Part shown: positions 36,215 through 46,150 of the stretch, piece by piece
Position numbering within the stretch: position 1 is the first letter of the stretch
Layout: every line of letters begins with the position of its first letter
Origin: Luteimonas abyssi
GTDB taxonomy: Bacteria; Pseudomonadota; Gammaproteobacteria; Xanthomonadales; Xanthomonadaceae
Length of the DNA stretch: 64,000 nucleotides
Direction: 5' to 3'
Assembly: GCF_001482195.1 (NCBI RefSeq)
Contig: NZ_KQ759763.1
Coordinates: forward strand, 1,895,321-1,959,320
Notes under the pieces: generated by a model
Database searches by the model: none
Told to the model about the DNA's origin: nothing
The model's input: only the letters and a program-made list of their open reading frames with translations
Translations under genes and position numbers: made by a program

Positions 36215-37558
36215 ATGCACGATCCGCGCGCCGCCGACATCCTCAGCCCCAGCCAGCTCAACACCCTCGCCCGCAGCCTGCTGGAAGACACCTTCCCCGC
36301 GGTGCAGGTGGAAGGCGAGCTTGGCAACGTCTCGCGCCCGGCGTCGGGGCACCTGTACTTCACCCTGAAGGACGCCCGCGCGCAGGTGCGCTGTGCGCTG
36401 TTCCGTCCCAAGAGCCAGTGGCTGCGCTTCCAGCCGCGCGAAGGGCTGAAGGTCATCGCGCGCGGCCGCCTGACGCTGTACGAGGCGCGCGGCGACTATC
36501 AGTTGATACTCGACGGTCTGGAAGAAGCCGGCGAAGGCGCATTGCGGCGCGCATTCGAGGCGCTGAAGGCACGCCTGCAGGCCGAAGGCCTGTTCGAGGC
36601 CGGACGCAAGCGTCCGTTGCCCGCATGGGTCCGGCGGCTGGGCGTGATCACCTCGCCCGGTGGCGCCGCGGTACGCGACGTGGTCAGCGTGCTCGGCCGC
36701 CGGTTCCCGCTGCTCGAGGTCGACATCCTGCCGGTACTCGTGCAGGGCGAGAGCGCCGCACCGCAGATCGTGGACATGCTGCGGCGCGCAGGCGCATCCG
36801 GCCGGTACGACGCCCTGCTGCTGACCCGCGGCGGCGGCTCGCTGGAAGACCTGTGGGCGTTCAACGACGAAGCGCTGGTCCGCGCCGTCGCGGCATCGCC
36901 GGTGCCGCTGGTCGCCGCGATCGGCCACGAGACCGATGCCAGCCTGGCCGAATTCGCCGCCGACCTGCGCGCACCGACGCCGTCGGCCGCGGCCGAACTG
37001 CTCGTTCCCGACCGGACCGACCTGGCCGCCCGCCTGCGCGCGCTGCAGAGGCGCCATGCCGGCCTCTTCCGGCACGCGCTGCAGCAGGCCTCGCAACGTG
37101 CCGACCGGGCCGCCCTGCGCCTGCAGGCGCAGCGCCCGGCCGCCCGCCTGCAGGCGCTGGCGCGACGGCAGGAAGAGGCGGCGCGCCGCCTGCAGGCGGC
37201 ATGGCGCATCCTCCACGAACGCCACCTGGCGAGGCTGCGTCATGCGCAGGCAGGACTGCGCGCGCACCATCCGCAACGGCGCCTGGCCGAGGCGCGTGCG
37301 CGTCTGCAGGCGCTGGCGCCCCGGCTGGAGGCCGGTCTGCCGTCACGGCTGCTGCGCGAGCGCGCACGCCTGCTGGCGCTGGCCCGGGCGATGGAGGCGG
37401 TCAGCCCGCTCGCCACCGTGGCGCGTGGCTACGCGATCCTGCAGCACCCCGACGGACGCGTGGTGCGCACGACGCAGGACAGCGCACCCGGCGACCGGCT
37501 GCAGGCACGCCTCGCCGACGGTCGCCTGCATCTTCGCGTCGAGTCCGATCCGGACTGA
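36215..37558 (+). CDS. xseA: Exodeoxyribonuclease VII large subunit
   Basis: The 447-residue protein has the N-terminal OB fold ([27 protein letters not shown]), the catalytic core with [32 protein letters not shown] and [26 protein letters not shown], and a long Arg/Gln/Ala-rich coiled coil (about 265-390). With XseB it forms a nuclease that trims single-stranded DNA in mismatch repair. The ATG at 36215 is chosen because homology begins right after it; the frame opens further upstream. xseB is not in the window. Confidence 0.96.
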   Translation: MHDPRAADILSPSQLNTLARSLLEDTFPAVQVEGELGNVSRPASGHLYFTLKDARAQVRCALFRPKSQWLRFQPREGLKVIARGRLTLYEARGDYQLILDGLEEAGEGALRRAFEALKARLQAEGLFEAGRKRPLPAWVRRLGVITSPGGAAVRDVVSVLGRRFPLLEVDILPVLVQGESAAPQIVDMLRRAGASGRYDALLLTRGGGSLEDLWAFNDEALVRAVAASPVPLVAAIGHETDASLAEFAADLRAPTPSAAAELLVPDRTDLAARLRALQRRHAGLFRHALQQASQRADRAALRLQAQRPAARLQALARRQEEAARRLQAAWRILHERHLARLRHAQAGLRAHHPQRRLAEARARLQALAPRLEAGLPSRLLRERARLLALARAMEAVSPLATVARGYAILQHPDGRVVRTTQDSAPGDRLQARLADGRLHLRVESDPD

Positions 37559-37665
37559 CGGTCCGATTGTCCCGTTGCTGGACCGCTGCGTTCGCCGGCC
37601 CTGTCGCGGACCGATCACGTCATCCGGGCAATACTGCGGGCTCGAACCCCGACGACCCCGACCCG

Positions 37666-39312
37666 ATGACAAAAGCATCCGACCTGTTCGTCGCTGCGCT
37701 GGAGGCGCACGGCACCGAGTACGTGTTCGGTATTCCCGGCGAGGAAAATCTCGACCTGCTCGAATCGCTGCGCGACGCCGACATCAAGCTCGTCCTGACC
37801 CGACACGAACAGGCGGCGGGCTTCATGGCTGCCACCTACGGCCGTCTCACCGGCAAGGCGGGCGTCTGCCTGGCCACCCTCGGTCCCGGCGCCACCAACC
37901 TGGTCACCGCCGCCGCCTACGCGCAGCTCGGCGCGATGCCGATGTTCATGATCACCGGGCAGAAGCCCATCCGCACCAGCAAGCAGGGGCATTTCCAGAT
38001 CGTCGACGTCGTCGACATGATGCGGCCGCTGACCAAGTACACCCGGCAGATCGTCTCCGCCGACAGCATCCCCGCCCGCGTCCGCGAGGCATTGCGCCGG
38101 GCCGAGGAGGAACGCCCCGGCGCGACCCATCTCGAACTGCCGCAGGACATCGCCGGCGACGACACCGACGCCATCCTCATTCCGGCCAGCTACGCACGTC
38201 GTCCCATCGCCGAGGACAAGGCGATCCGGCAGGCCGCCGACGCCATCGCCCAGGCTCGCCACCCACTGCTGATGATCGGTGCGGGTGCCAACCGCAAGAC
38301 CACCTCGCGGATGCTGCGCCAGTTCGTCGACAAGCTCGGTATCCCGTTCTTCAGCACCCAGATGGGCAAGGGCGTGATCGACGAGACCGATCCGCTGTGG
38401 CTGGGCAACGCCACCCTGTCCGACGGCGATTTCGTCCACCGCGCCATCGACGCGGCCGACTGCATCATCAACATCGGTCACGACGTGATCGAGAAGCCGC
38501 CGTTCTTCATGCGCAAGGGCCGGCGAACGGTCATCCACATCAATTACGCCAGTGCGGTGGTCGACCCGGTGTACTTCCCGCAGGTGGAGGTGGTCGGCGA
38601 CATCGCCAACAGCGTCTGGCAGCTCGGCGAGGCGCTGTCGCCGCAGCCGCACTGGGACTTCGCCTTCTTCGATCGCGTGCGGAACGCGCTGGTCGAACAC
38701 CTGGGCGACCGCGCCGACGACGATCGCTTCCCGCTCGTGGGCCAGCGCCTGGTCGCCGACGTCTCCCGAGCCATGGGGCCCGAGGACATCGTCTGCCTCG
38801 ACAACGGCCTGTACAAGCTGTGGTTCGCCCGCAACTTCCGCTGCCGCAATCCGAACACGTTGCTGCTCGACAACGCGCTCGCCACGATGGGCGCGGGCCT
38901 GCCCAGTGCGATCGCCGCACGCATCGTCCATCCGGACCGCCGCGTGCTGGCCGTCGCCGGCGACGGTGGCTTCATGATGAATTCGCAGGAAATCGAGACT
39001 GCGGTGCGCCTGGGCCTGGATCTCACCGTACTCGTCCTGCGCGACGATGCCTACGGCATGATCAAGTGGAAGCAGGCGCACGAGGATTACCCCAACTTCG
39101 GGATGGACCTGGGCAATCCCGACTTCGTGAAGTACGCGGAAAGCTATGGCGCCCGCGGCCATCGCCCGGATTCGGCCGCAGCGTTCCTGCCGCTGCTGCA
39201 GCGCGCGCTGGACACGCCCGGCGTCGATCTGATCGAGGTGCCCATCGACTACGACGACGACGATCGCATCCTCAACGAAGATATCCCCCGCCTGAGCGCC
39301 GCGGTCGAATGA
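37666..39312 (+). CDS. Acetolactate synthase, large/catabolic-type subunit
   Basis: The 548-residue ThDP enzyme has FGIPGEEN at 21-28, catalytic Glu48 (TRHEQAAGF), the FAD-site-like middle domain and the ThDP-Mg motif beginning GDGGFMMNSQE. The NN or ND normally 26-27 residues later reads RD here, keeping an acidic ligand but replacing the usual first Asn. No regulatory-subunit gene is adjacent, and the substrate-channel pattern resembles AlsS-type enzymes, so a catabolic acetolactate synthase, or another pyruvate or 2-oxoacid carboligase or decarboxylase, is possible. An aldehyde dehydrogenase gene follows after 35 bp. Confidence 0.8.
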   Translation: MTKASDLFVAALEAHGTEYVFGIPGEENLDLLESLRDADIKLVLTRHEQAAGFMAATYGRLTGKAGVCLATLGPGATNLVTAAAYAQLGAMPMFMITGQKPIRTSKQGHFQIVDVVDMMRPLTKYTRQIVSADSIPARVREALRRAEEERPGATHLELPQDIAGDDTDAILIPASYARRPIAEDKAIRQAADAIAQARHPLLMIGAGANRKTTSRMLRQFVDKLGIPFFSTQMGKGVIDETDPLWLGNATLSDGDFVHRAIDAADCIINIGHDVIEKPPFFMRKGRRTVIHINYASAVVDPVYFPQVEVVGDIANSVWQLGEALSPQPHWDFAFFDRVRNALVEHLGDRADDDRFPLVGQRLVADVSRAMGPEDIVCLDNGLYKLWFARNFRCRNPNTLLLDNALATMGAGLPSAIAARIVHPDRRVLAVAGDGGFMMNSQEIETAVRLGLDLTVLVLRDDAYGMIKWKQAHEDYPNFGMDLGNPDFVKYAESYGARGHRPDSAAAFLPLLQRALDTPGVDLIEVPIDYDDDDRILNEDIPRLSAAVE

Positions 39313-39347
39313 CCGTCGCACGCCCCCCTGCCGACCGAGGAGCCGCC

Positions 39348-40856
39348 ATGGCCAAGTCCAAGAATGCACCGAGCAAGACCGGCAAGCGCGCCGGCGCGAA
39401 GAAGGCCGCGCCACGCCGCGGCGGCAACGGTCTCGCGCGCACCTACCCCTACTGGCTGGCCGGTGAGGCGGTGACCGCCAACACCGACCTCGACGTGATC
39501 GACAAGTACAGCGGCAAGGTCGCCACCCGCACCGCATTCGCCGACGGCGCGGCCGTACGCAAGGCCATCGTGGCCGCCTACAAGGCACGCGACGCGATGG
39601 CCGCGTTCCCGCCGGACAAGCGCCGCGACGTGCTCGAACACTGCGTGCGCCGGTTCGAGGAACGTTTCGAGGAGCTCGCATTGGCGCTGTGCATCGAGGC
39701 CGGCAAGCCGATCAAGGACGCCCGCGGCGAGGTCACCCGCCTGATCGACACCTTCCGCATCGCCGCCGGCGAGGCCACGCGCGTGGAGGGCGAGACGGTG
39801 GAGATGCAGATCTCCGAGCGGACGCGCGGCTACCGCGGCATCGTCAAGCGGGTGCCGATCGGCGTGTGCAGCCTGATCACGCCGTTCAACTTCCCGCTCA
39901 ACCTGGTCGCGCACAAGGTGGCGCCGGCGATCGCGGCCGGCTGTCCGTTCGTGCTCAAGCCCGCAGCCAAGACACCGATCGGCGCGCTGATCATCGGCGA
40001 GATTCTGGCCGAGACCGATCTTCCCAAGGGTGCGTTCTCGGTCCTGCCGTGCAGCAACGAGGACGCCGCCGCGCTGACCGAGGACGAGCGCATCGCGCTG
40101 TTGAGCTTCACCGGCGGCCTGGTCGGCTGGGACCTCAAGGCGCGTGCGGGGCGCAAGAAGGTCACCCTGGAACTGGGCGGCAACGCCGCCTGCATCGTCG
40201 ATGCCGATCCCGGCCAGCCGATCGACCAGGTCGTCGACCGGCTGGTCTTCGGCGCGTACTACCAGTCCGGCCAGAGCTGCATCAGCGTGCAGCACATCCT
40301 CGTCCACCGCGACCTTTACGAAAAGGTGCGCAAGAAGCTGCGCACCAAGGTCGGCGCGCTGGTAATGGGTGATCCGCGCGACGAAAAGACCTTCATCGGC
40401 CCGGTCATCGACGAAGCCGCGGCGCAACGGATCGAAGGCTGGGTCGAGTCCGCGCGCAAGGCCGGCGCCAAGCGCCTTGCCGGCGGCCCGCGCGACGGCA
40501 ACCTGATGCCTGCCACGCTGATGGAAAAGGTGCCCGCCGACAGCGACCTGTACCGTCAGGAAGTGTTCGGGCCGGTGGCCTGCCTGCAACCTTTCGACGA
40601 TTTCGAGGACGCGCTGAAGATCGTCAACGCGAGCGACTTCGGCCTGCAGGCCGGTGTGTTCACCGCCAACATCGCCCACGCCATGCTCGCCTGGGACCGG
40701 CTCGAAGTCGGAGGTGTGGTCGTCGGCGACGTGCCCAGCTTCCGTGTCGACAACATGCCCTACGGCGGGGTGAAGGGCTCCGGGCTCGGCCGAGAGGGCG
40801 TGAAGTACGCCATCGAGGACATGACCGAGCCGCGCCTGCTCGTCATCAAGGGCTGA
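39348..40856 (+). CDS. NAD-dependent aldehyde dehydrogenase with Lys/Ala-rich N-terminal tail
   Basis: The 502-residue enzyme has the catalytic Cys in GQSCISVQ, Glu in LELGGNAA and the C-terminal NMPYGGVKGSGLGREG motif of the ALDH superfamily. It resembles succinate-semialdehyde, glyceraldehyde-3-phosphate or lactaldehyde-type dehydrogenases. The first 26 residues are unusually basic (MAKSKNAPSKTGKRAGAKK region). CGAGGAG before 39348 supports this start, though an ATG at 39309 overlaps the upstream stop (ATGA) and would add 13 residues. Pairing with acetolactate synthase suggests a shared aldehyde/2-oxoacid route, undetermined. Confidence 0.87.
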   Translation: MAKSKNAPSKTGKRAGAKKAAPRRGGNGLARTYPYWLAGEAVTANTDLDVIDKYSGKVATRTAFADGAAVRKAIVAAYKARDAMAAFPPDKRRDVLEHCVRRFEERFEELALALCIEAGKPIKDARGEVTRLIDTFRIAAGEATRVEGETVEMQISERTRGYRGIVKRVPIGVCSLITPFNFPLNLVAHKVAPAIAAGCPFVLKPAAKTPIGALIIGEILAETDLPKGAFSVLPCSNEDAAALTEDERIALLSFTGGLVGWDLKARAGRKKVTLELGGNAACIVDADPGQPIDQVVDRLVFGAYYQSGQSCISVQHILVHRDLYEKVRKKLRTKVGALVMGDPRDEKTFIGPVIDEAAAQRIEGWVESARKAGAKRLAGGPRDGNLMPATLMEKVPADSDLYRQEVFGPVACLQPFDDFEDALKIVNASDFGLQAGVFTANIAHAMLAWDRLEVGGVVVGDVPSFRVDNMPYGGVKGSGLGREGVKYAIEDMTEPRLLVIKG

Positions 40857-41350
40857 TCCAGCCGGCATCGGCAGGCCTGATCGGCTTGCACGGCCCGTCG
40901 GCATGAGGTCGCGTCGGCGACCTCATGCGTCCGGCCGGTGGCGGTCGACGCAGGGAGTCGGCATCGCCACCGGTCATCGGGACGAAGCGCACCGCGGCGA
41001 TCTCGCATTCGCTCACCACGCCGCGCGCGTCCTTTTCCAGCGGTTGCTACGACTGCCGTGCCGGTCGGACCGACCGGCACCAGCGGCCGCCCGCCCGACG
41101 CCCGTTGCTCGACCAGGACCGCCGGCACGCGTTGGGATGCGGCGGTCACGAGGCGCGAGGGCGCTCCATCCGACAAGCGACACGGCCGCGCGCCACCGGC
41201 GCGCATCCGGGAGATCGTCGTTCGTGGCAGCGCTCCATCGGGCCCGCCGCGGAGCGGTGCATGGCGAATGTCGAGCGCGCATGACGCGTATCGACCCCGT
41301 TGCGGCCATCCGGGCGTTCGCTGCATGGACCCGCCCCAACGGAGCCCCCG
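40857..41350. other. 494-bp interval with two strong dyads and no gene
   Basis: No credible gene is seen. The interval holds the hairpin at 40901-40928 and a 23-bp near-palindrome at 41058-41080 (11-bp arms around one base, reading GTGCCGGTCGG on each strand). The latter lies about 270 bp before the VWA lipoprotein gene and could be an operator or structural element. Leftward open frames here are Arg/Ala-rich noise. Confidence 0.5.
40901..40928 (+). terminator. Perfect hairpin after the ALDH gene
   Basis: A perfect 12-bp stem (40901-40912 with 40917-40928) with a 4-nt loop, 44 bp after the stop. No U tract follows, so termination may be incomplete or Rho-assisted. Confidence 0.6.
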
Positions 41351-43105
41351 ATGCGCCTGCCCCGCCTTCCATTGCTACTGGCTTTCGCCCTCCTCGCCGC
41401 CTGCCGTGCGGCAGGTCCGCAGCCCGACGCACCGCCGCCCGCCTCACCCGTCATGGACACCACGATCGCGGACGCCGCGCCAGCCGCGACGCCCTTCCCG
41501 GAGCCGGGGCTCGGCCATGAACGAGCGCGAGCCGACATATCGCCTGCGGCCCCTCCCATGCCCGCGGCGACCCGCGCGATGGCGACGCGCGTCGCGCCGG
41601 GGCGGCCCCCCATGTACGCGCCGCGTCCGCCGCCCGTCAGCCCGCCGCCGCGGATCGACACCGAGCGCTACCAGGACCGCGAGGACAATCCGGTTCGCCG
41701 GACGGCCGATGCACCCGTGTCGACGTTCTCCATCGACGTCGACACCGGCAGCTACAGCAACGTGCGCCGGATGCTGCGTCAGGGACGTCGGCCGCCGGCC
41801 GACGCGGTGCGCACCGAAGAATTCCTCAATTATTTCCGTTACGGCCACCGCGCGCCGAACTCGACCGAAGTGCCGTTCGCGGTGACCACGGAGCTCGCAC
41901 CGTCCCCGTGGCACGCCGGCCGGCACCTGCTGATGGTCGGCCTGCGCGGCTACGAGGTCCCCCCGGATGCGCTGCCGCCCGCCAACCTGGTGTTCCTGAT
42001 CGACACCTCCGGTTCGATGAACAGTCCCGACAAGCTGCCGCTGCTGCAGCAGGCGTTCGCCCAGCTGGTCGCCCGCCTGCGTCCGCAGGACACCGTCAGC
42101 CTCGTGGCCTACGCCGGCTCGGCCGGCCTGGTCCTGCCTCCGACCCGCGGCGACCGCAAGGGTGAGATCCTGTCCGCCCTGAACGGCCTGCAGGCCGCCG
42201 GCAGTACGCACGGCGAGGCCGGGCTGCAGCTCGCCTACGCCACCGCCCGCCAGGCGTTCGTGGCCGGCGGCATCAACCGGGTGATCCTGGCGACCGACGG
42301 CGACTTCAATGTCGGCATCGTCGACCGCGGCGCCCTGGAGACCTACGTCGCCGACCAGCGCGCGGGCGGTATCGCACTGAGCACGCTCGGTTTTGGCAGC
42401 GGCAATTATCACGATGCGATGGCCGAGCGCCTCGCCGATGCCGGCAACGGACATCACGCCTACATCGACACGCTGCAGGAGGCGCACAAGGTGCTGGTCG
42501 ATGAGCTGTCGTCGACCCTGCTGACCATCGCCAACGACGTCAAGGTGCAGGTCGAGTTCGATCCGGCCCGCGTGGCCGAGTACCGCCTGATCGGTTACGA
42601 GAACCGCGTGCTCGAGGAGGCCGATTTCGCCAACGACCGGGTCGATGCCGGCGACATCGGTGCCGGACACGAGGTCACCGCGCTGTACGAGATCGTGCTC
42701 GCCGGCAGCGACGGACACTGGCTGGCGCCGCGTCGTTACGACCCGGCGGACACCGCTGGGGCCGTGCACCGAAACGGCGAGATCGCGCAGGTCGCACTTC
42801 GCTACAAGCGGCCCGGTGAACGTCGCAGCCGCCTGTTGACCACCCAGATCCTGGCGCAGGACGCCCGGACCCGGCCCAGCGATGCATTGCGGTTCGCCGC
42901 CGGCGTCGCGGCCTATGCCGACGCACTCCGCGGCGGCCGGCATCTGGGCGACTGGGACTGGGACGACATCCGTACGGCGATCGCCTCCGGCCGCGGCGAC
43001 GACCCGTGGGGCCTGCGCGGGGAACTGCTCGGCCTGGTCGATCTCGCCCGCAGCGGCATCGCGCCGGTCGCCACGGCTCAATCGCCTGAGCGTGGACGAC
43101 CGTAG
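41351..43105 (+). CDS. VWA-domain lipoprotein (YfbK type)
   Basis: The 584-residue protein has a lipobox (FALLAAC, Cys18), a long Pro/Ala-rich linker (to about 105), the VWFA N-terminal YfbK-type region (VSTFSIDVDTGSYSNVRRMLRQG, EEFLNYFRYG), a VWA domain with the MIDAS DTSGSMN and a later LATDGDFNVGI acidic motif, and a YfbK C-terminal domain (VQVEFDPARVAEYRLIGYENR, LAFRYK-like). It should be a periplasm-facing lipoprotein. Members often sit beside ECF sigma genes, as here, with one gene between. Its last 28 bp overlap the end of the convergent GGDEF-EAL gene. Confidence 0.88.
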   Translation: MRLPRLPLLLAFALLAACRAAGPQPDAPPPASPVMDTTIADAAPAATPFPEPGLGHERARADISPAAPPMPAATRAMATRVAPGRPPMYAPRPPPVSPPPRIDTERYQDREDNPVRRTADAPVSTFSIDVDTGSYSNVRRMLRQGRRPPADAVRTEEFLNYFRYGHRAPNSTEVPFAVTTELAPSPWHAGRHLLMVGLRGYEVPPDALPPANLVFLIDTSGSMNSPDKLPLLQQAFAQLVARLRPQDTVSLVAYAGSAGLVLPPTRGDRKGEILSALNGLQAAGSTHGEAGLQLAYATARQAFVAGGINRVILATDGDFNVGIVDRGALETYVADQRAGGIALSTLGFGSGNYHDAMAERLADAGNGHHAYIDTLQEAHKVLVDELSSTLLTIANDVKVQVEFDPARVAEYRLIGYENRVLEEADFANDRVDAGDIGAGHEVTALYEIVLAGSDGHWLAPRRYDPADTAGAVHRNGEIAQVALRYKRPGERRSRLLTTQILAQDARTRPSDALRFAAGVAAYADALRGGRHLGDWDWDDIRTAIASGRGDDPWGLRGELLGLVDLARSGIAPVATAQSPERGRP

Positions 43106-46056
43106 TAGTAGCCCTGCCCGAACCCGCAACCGAGCTGCAGCAGCAGGTCGCGCTGGGCCGATGTCTCGATGCCCTCGCCCACGGTCTCGATGCCGAGCGT
43201 GCCGGCGAGGGCCAGGATCGCCCTCACCAGGGCGAGGCTTTCGGCATGCGAGGCTCCGGAAAGACCGGCGACGAAACTCTGGTCGATCTTGAGCGACTGG
43301 ATCGGGAACCGGTGCAGGTAGGACAGCGCGGAATAGCCGGTCCCGAAGTCGTCCAGCATCGCCCCCACGCCCCGTTCTCGCAGCGCATTGAGCGTCCGCA
43401 AGGCCCGCGGCGCGTCGTCGAGCAGGGCACCCTCGGTGATTTCGATGCGCAGCCGCGCGGGATCCGCACCGGCGTCGTCGATCAGGCGCAGCAGGCGTTC
43501 GGCGAAATCATCCGAGATGAAGTGACGCGGCGACACGTTGATCGAGACGTATCCCTCCCCGGGCTGGCGCCCCAGCCAGCGCACCACGTGCGCGTACATC
43601 AGCCAGTCGACCTGGGCGATCAGGCCGCTGTCCTCGCCCACGCCGATGAAATCGGACGGGACCAACAGGCCGCGCTGCTCGTGATGCCAGCGCAACAACG
43701 CCTCGTGGCCGACCGTCTCGCCATCCTCCAGCCGCACGACCGGCTGGAAAAAAGGCTCGAAATCATCGGCCAGGATCGCACGGCGCAGGTCCGCCTCCAG
43801 ATCGAGCAGGCGCATCGCTTCGGCACGCATGGCCTCGTCGAACAGTTCGCTGCGGTCGCGTCCGCGCGCCTTGGCCCGATACATCGCCGCGTCGGCATCG
43901 CGCAGCATGTCCTCGCCATGGCGATAGCGCGCCTCCCAGTAGGCGATGCCAATGCTCGCCGAGGGAAACAGTTCGCGCCCGGCGATCCACATCGGCTTGC
44001 CGAGTTCGGCGAGCAATCGCGACGCGACGCGCTGCGCGATGACGGGATCGGGCACATCCTGCAGCAGCACCGCGAATTCGTCGCCGCCCAGGCGGGCGAC
44101 GGTATCCCCGGCGGCCAGCGCACGGCGCACGCGCCTGCCGGCTTCGACCAGGAGATCGTCGCCCGCGGCGTGGCCGACGCTGTCGTTGACCAGCTTGAAC
44201 CGGTCCAGATCGAAGAACAGCACCGCGAACGGCGCCGAATCGCCGGCGCGCACGCCGGCGATCGTGGCGTCCAGTTTCTCCAGCAAGTGCTCGCGATTGG
44301 GCAAACCCGTCAACTGGTCGTGGCGTGCCTGGTGGATCAGCCGCTGCTCGGCACGGCTGCGCTCGCCGATCAGCGCACGCAGTTCGCGGTTGGCGTCCCG
44401 CAGCTCCCGGGTCCGCGCTTCCACCCGCGATTCCAGTTCCACATGCGCGGCCCGCAGCGACTCCTGCGCCCGCTTGCGCGAGAGCGCGATGCTGATGTGG
44501 TGCGAAACGAACGTCAGCAACGCCTGGTCGCGCCCATCGAACACCACCTCCGGCGAGTAGCTTTGCACCGCGATGACACCCAGCACGGACTCGTCGCCGA
44601 CCAGCGGAACGCCCAGCCAGCAGTACGCCCGGCTTCCCTGGCTGATCACGCTCCCGGACGCTTCGAGCCCATCGATGGTCGCACGATCGGCCAGCAACGG
44701 CTCGCCGGACGCGATCACGAACTCGGTCAGGCCGTTGATCATCCGGCGCGTGCTGCGGACCGGGTCGCGCTCGTCCACCGAGTACGGGAAATCGATGCGC
44801 TCGCCATCGCCGGCCAGCATCGCGATGTAGAAGTTCTCCGCGTAGACCAACCCGCTCACGACCTCGTGCACATCGGCGTAGAAACGCTCCAGGCTGCCTG
44901 CACCGACCGACATTTCGCTGATCCGGTACAACGCACGCTGGAGGCGCTCGGCCCGCTGCCGTTCGACGATTTCCGCCTGCAGGACCTCGTTGGCGTGCCG
45001 CAACTCCTGGGTCCGCTCGCCCACCCGGCGTTCCAGTTCGCCCTGGGCGTGTTTGCGGTCGAGCGCGGTGAGAATGTGCTGGGCGACGTATTCCAGCAAC
45101 GCGCGATCCTCGTGCGTATAGGTGTTGGGCCGGTCGTAGCTCTGCACCACGATCGCCCCGCCCACGCGGGTGTCGCGCCGCACCGGCACCCCCAGCCAGT
45201 CCGCGCTGTCGGGTCCCAATCCGGTGTCCCGCCCGACCCCGAGGCGTTCGCGGATACTCTCCGATGGCCCCATCAACGGCCGGCCGTAGCGCAGCAGCGC
45301 CACGGTCAGGCTGTTGGGCAGCGCCGTCATCGCGATCTCGTTGTCGGGATCCGGCTGCCAGGGGTCGTTCTGGTCGGCGAAGTACAGGAAACGCACTGTC
45401 TCGCGTTCATCGTCGTACAGCACGATGTAGAAGTTCTCCGCCAGCATGAGCGAGGCCACGACGGTGTGCAGCCTCGCCAGCATGTCGGGCATTTCCAGGC
45501 TCGAACCGGACAGGTCCGCGATTTCGTACAGCGCCTGCTGCAGACGCTCGGACTTGCGCAGCGACTGGATCCGGTTGCGGGCGAGCTCGAAGCGGGTGAA
45601 CAGCGCTACGGTCGCCGTCGCGAGCCGGTGCCAGCGCCGCCGCTCGTCCGCCGCCGGGACACCGGCCGGTGCCGCGGCCACCGCGACGCGCGCCCCCGCC
45701 TCTTCCCATGCGAAGTCGAAGCTGTCGGACAACGCGCCCCGCGCCATACCGCCCAGCAGTTCCGCCGCGCGCGCGCGTAGCGCGTCGGAGGCGACCGGAG
45801 TCGCGACGCTGCCGGTACCCAGCCGGGTGTCGCGCCAGCAGATCGCGAGTTCCGCGCCCGGCAGCAGCGCCGCCAGAAGATCGCGCAACAACACGGGGGC
45901 CTTGGCCGCGGCGTTCACGGGTACGATCTGGCTGACGTTGTGGATCTCCCGCACGTGACGCACCGCCTCCCGGAAGCCGCCAGCATACCGGGTGGTACCG
46001 GTGCCCCACAGCACCGGCGACCCCGTTCGCGCCCGCTGTGCGTTGTTCTGTGACAT
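43078..46056 (-). CDS. GAF-GAF-GGDEF-EAL c-di-GMP turnover protein
   Basis: The 992-residue soluble protein contains two related GAF modules (about 170-335 and 370-525), each preceded by an ERLQ-ALY-I helix and followed by a coiled coil, then GGDEF (about 575-740, intact GGDEF at 657-661, no RxxD inhibitory site) and EAL (about 750-990, EAL at 785-787, with INVS, EITEG, LDDFGTG at 901-907, LKIDQSF and GEGIET all present). It can in principle both make and degrade c-di-GMP. The ATG at 46056 is chosen because the longer frame runs into the divergent sigma-factor promoter region. There is no membrane segment. Confidence 0.92.
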   Translation of the reverse strand: MSQNNAQRARTGSPVLWGTGTTRYAGGFREAVRHVREIHNVSQIVPVNAAAKAPVLLRDLLAALLPGAELAICWRDTRLGTGSVATPVASDALRARAAELLGGMARGALSDSFDFAWEEAGARVAVAAAPAGVPAADERRRWHRLATATVALFTRFELARNRIQSLRKSERLQQALYEIADLSGSSLEMPDMLARLHTVVASLMLAENFYIVLYDDERETVRFLYFADQNDPWQPDPDNEIAMTALPNSLTVALLRYGRPLMGPSESIRERLGVGRDTGLGPDSADWLGVPVRRDTRVGGAIVVQSYDRPNTYTHEDRALLEYVAQHILTALDRKHAQGELERRVGERTQELRHANEVLQAEIVERQRAERLQRALYRISEMSVGAGSLERFYADVHEVVSGLVYAENFYIAMLAGDGERIDFPYSVDERDPVRSTRRMINGLTEFVIASGEPLLADRATIDGLEASGSVISQGSRAYCWLGVPLVGDESVLGVIAVQSYSPEVVFDGRDQALLTFVSHHISIALSRKRAQESLRAAHVELESRVEARTRELRDANRELRALIGERSRAEQRLIHQARHDQLTGLPNREHLLEKLDATIAGVRAGDSAPFAVLFFDLDRFKLVNDSVGHAAGDDLLVEAGRRVRRALAAGDTVARLGGDEFAVLLQDVPDPVIAQRVASRLLAELGKPMWIAGRELFPSASIGIAYWEARYRHGEDMLRDADAAMYRAKARGRDRSELFDEAMRAEAMRLLDLEADLRRAILADDFEPFFQPVVRLEDGETVGHEALLRWHHEQRGLLVPSDFIGVGEDSGLIAQVDWLMYAHVVRWLGRQPGEGYVSINVSPRHFISDDFAERLLRLIDDAGADPARLRIEITEGALLDDAPRALRTLNALRERGVGAMLDDFGTGYSALSYLHRFPIQSLKIDQSFVAGLSGASHAESLALVRAILALAGTLGIETVGEGIETSAQRDLLLQLGCGFGQGYYYGRPRSGD

Positions 46057-46150
46057 GTCGACCGCCTTCGCTCCATGTCCTGCCCGGATTTCCCCACGGC
46101 TTCGCTTCCCGTACGCGCGCGGAATGCTTAACCTGCGCGCGGTGGATGTC

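Noticed and set aside
40760-41447. Minus-strand open frames between the ALDH gene and the VWA lipoprotein gene
   Set aside because: Arg/Ala/Gly-rich, no start context, and they overlap both real genes.
43246-45780. 844-codon plus-strand frame opposite the GGDEF-EAL gene
   Set aside because: Antisense shadow; the minus-strand product has full GGDEF and EAL motifs.
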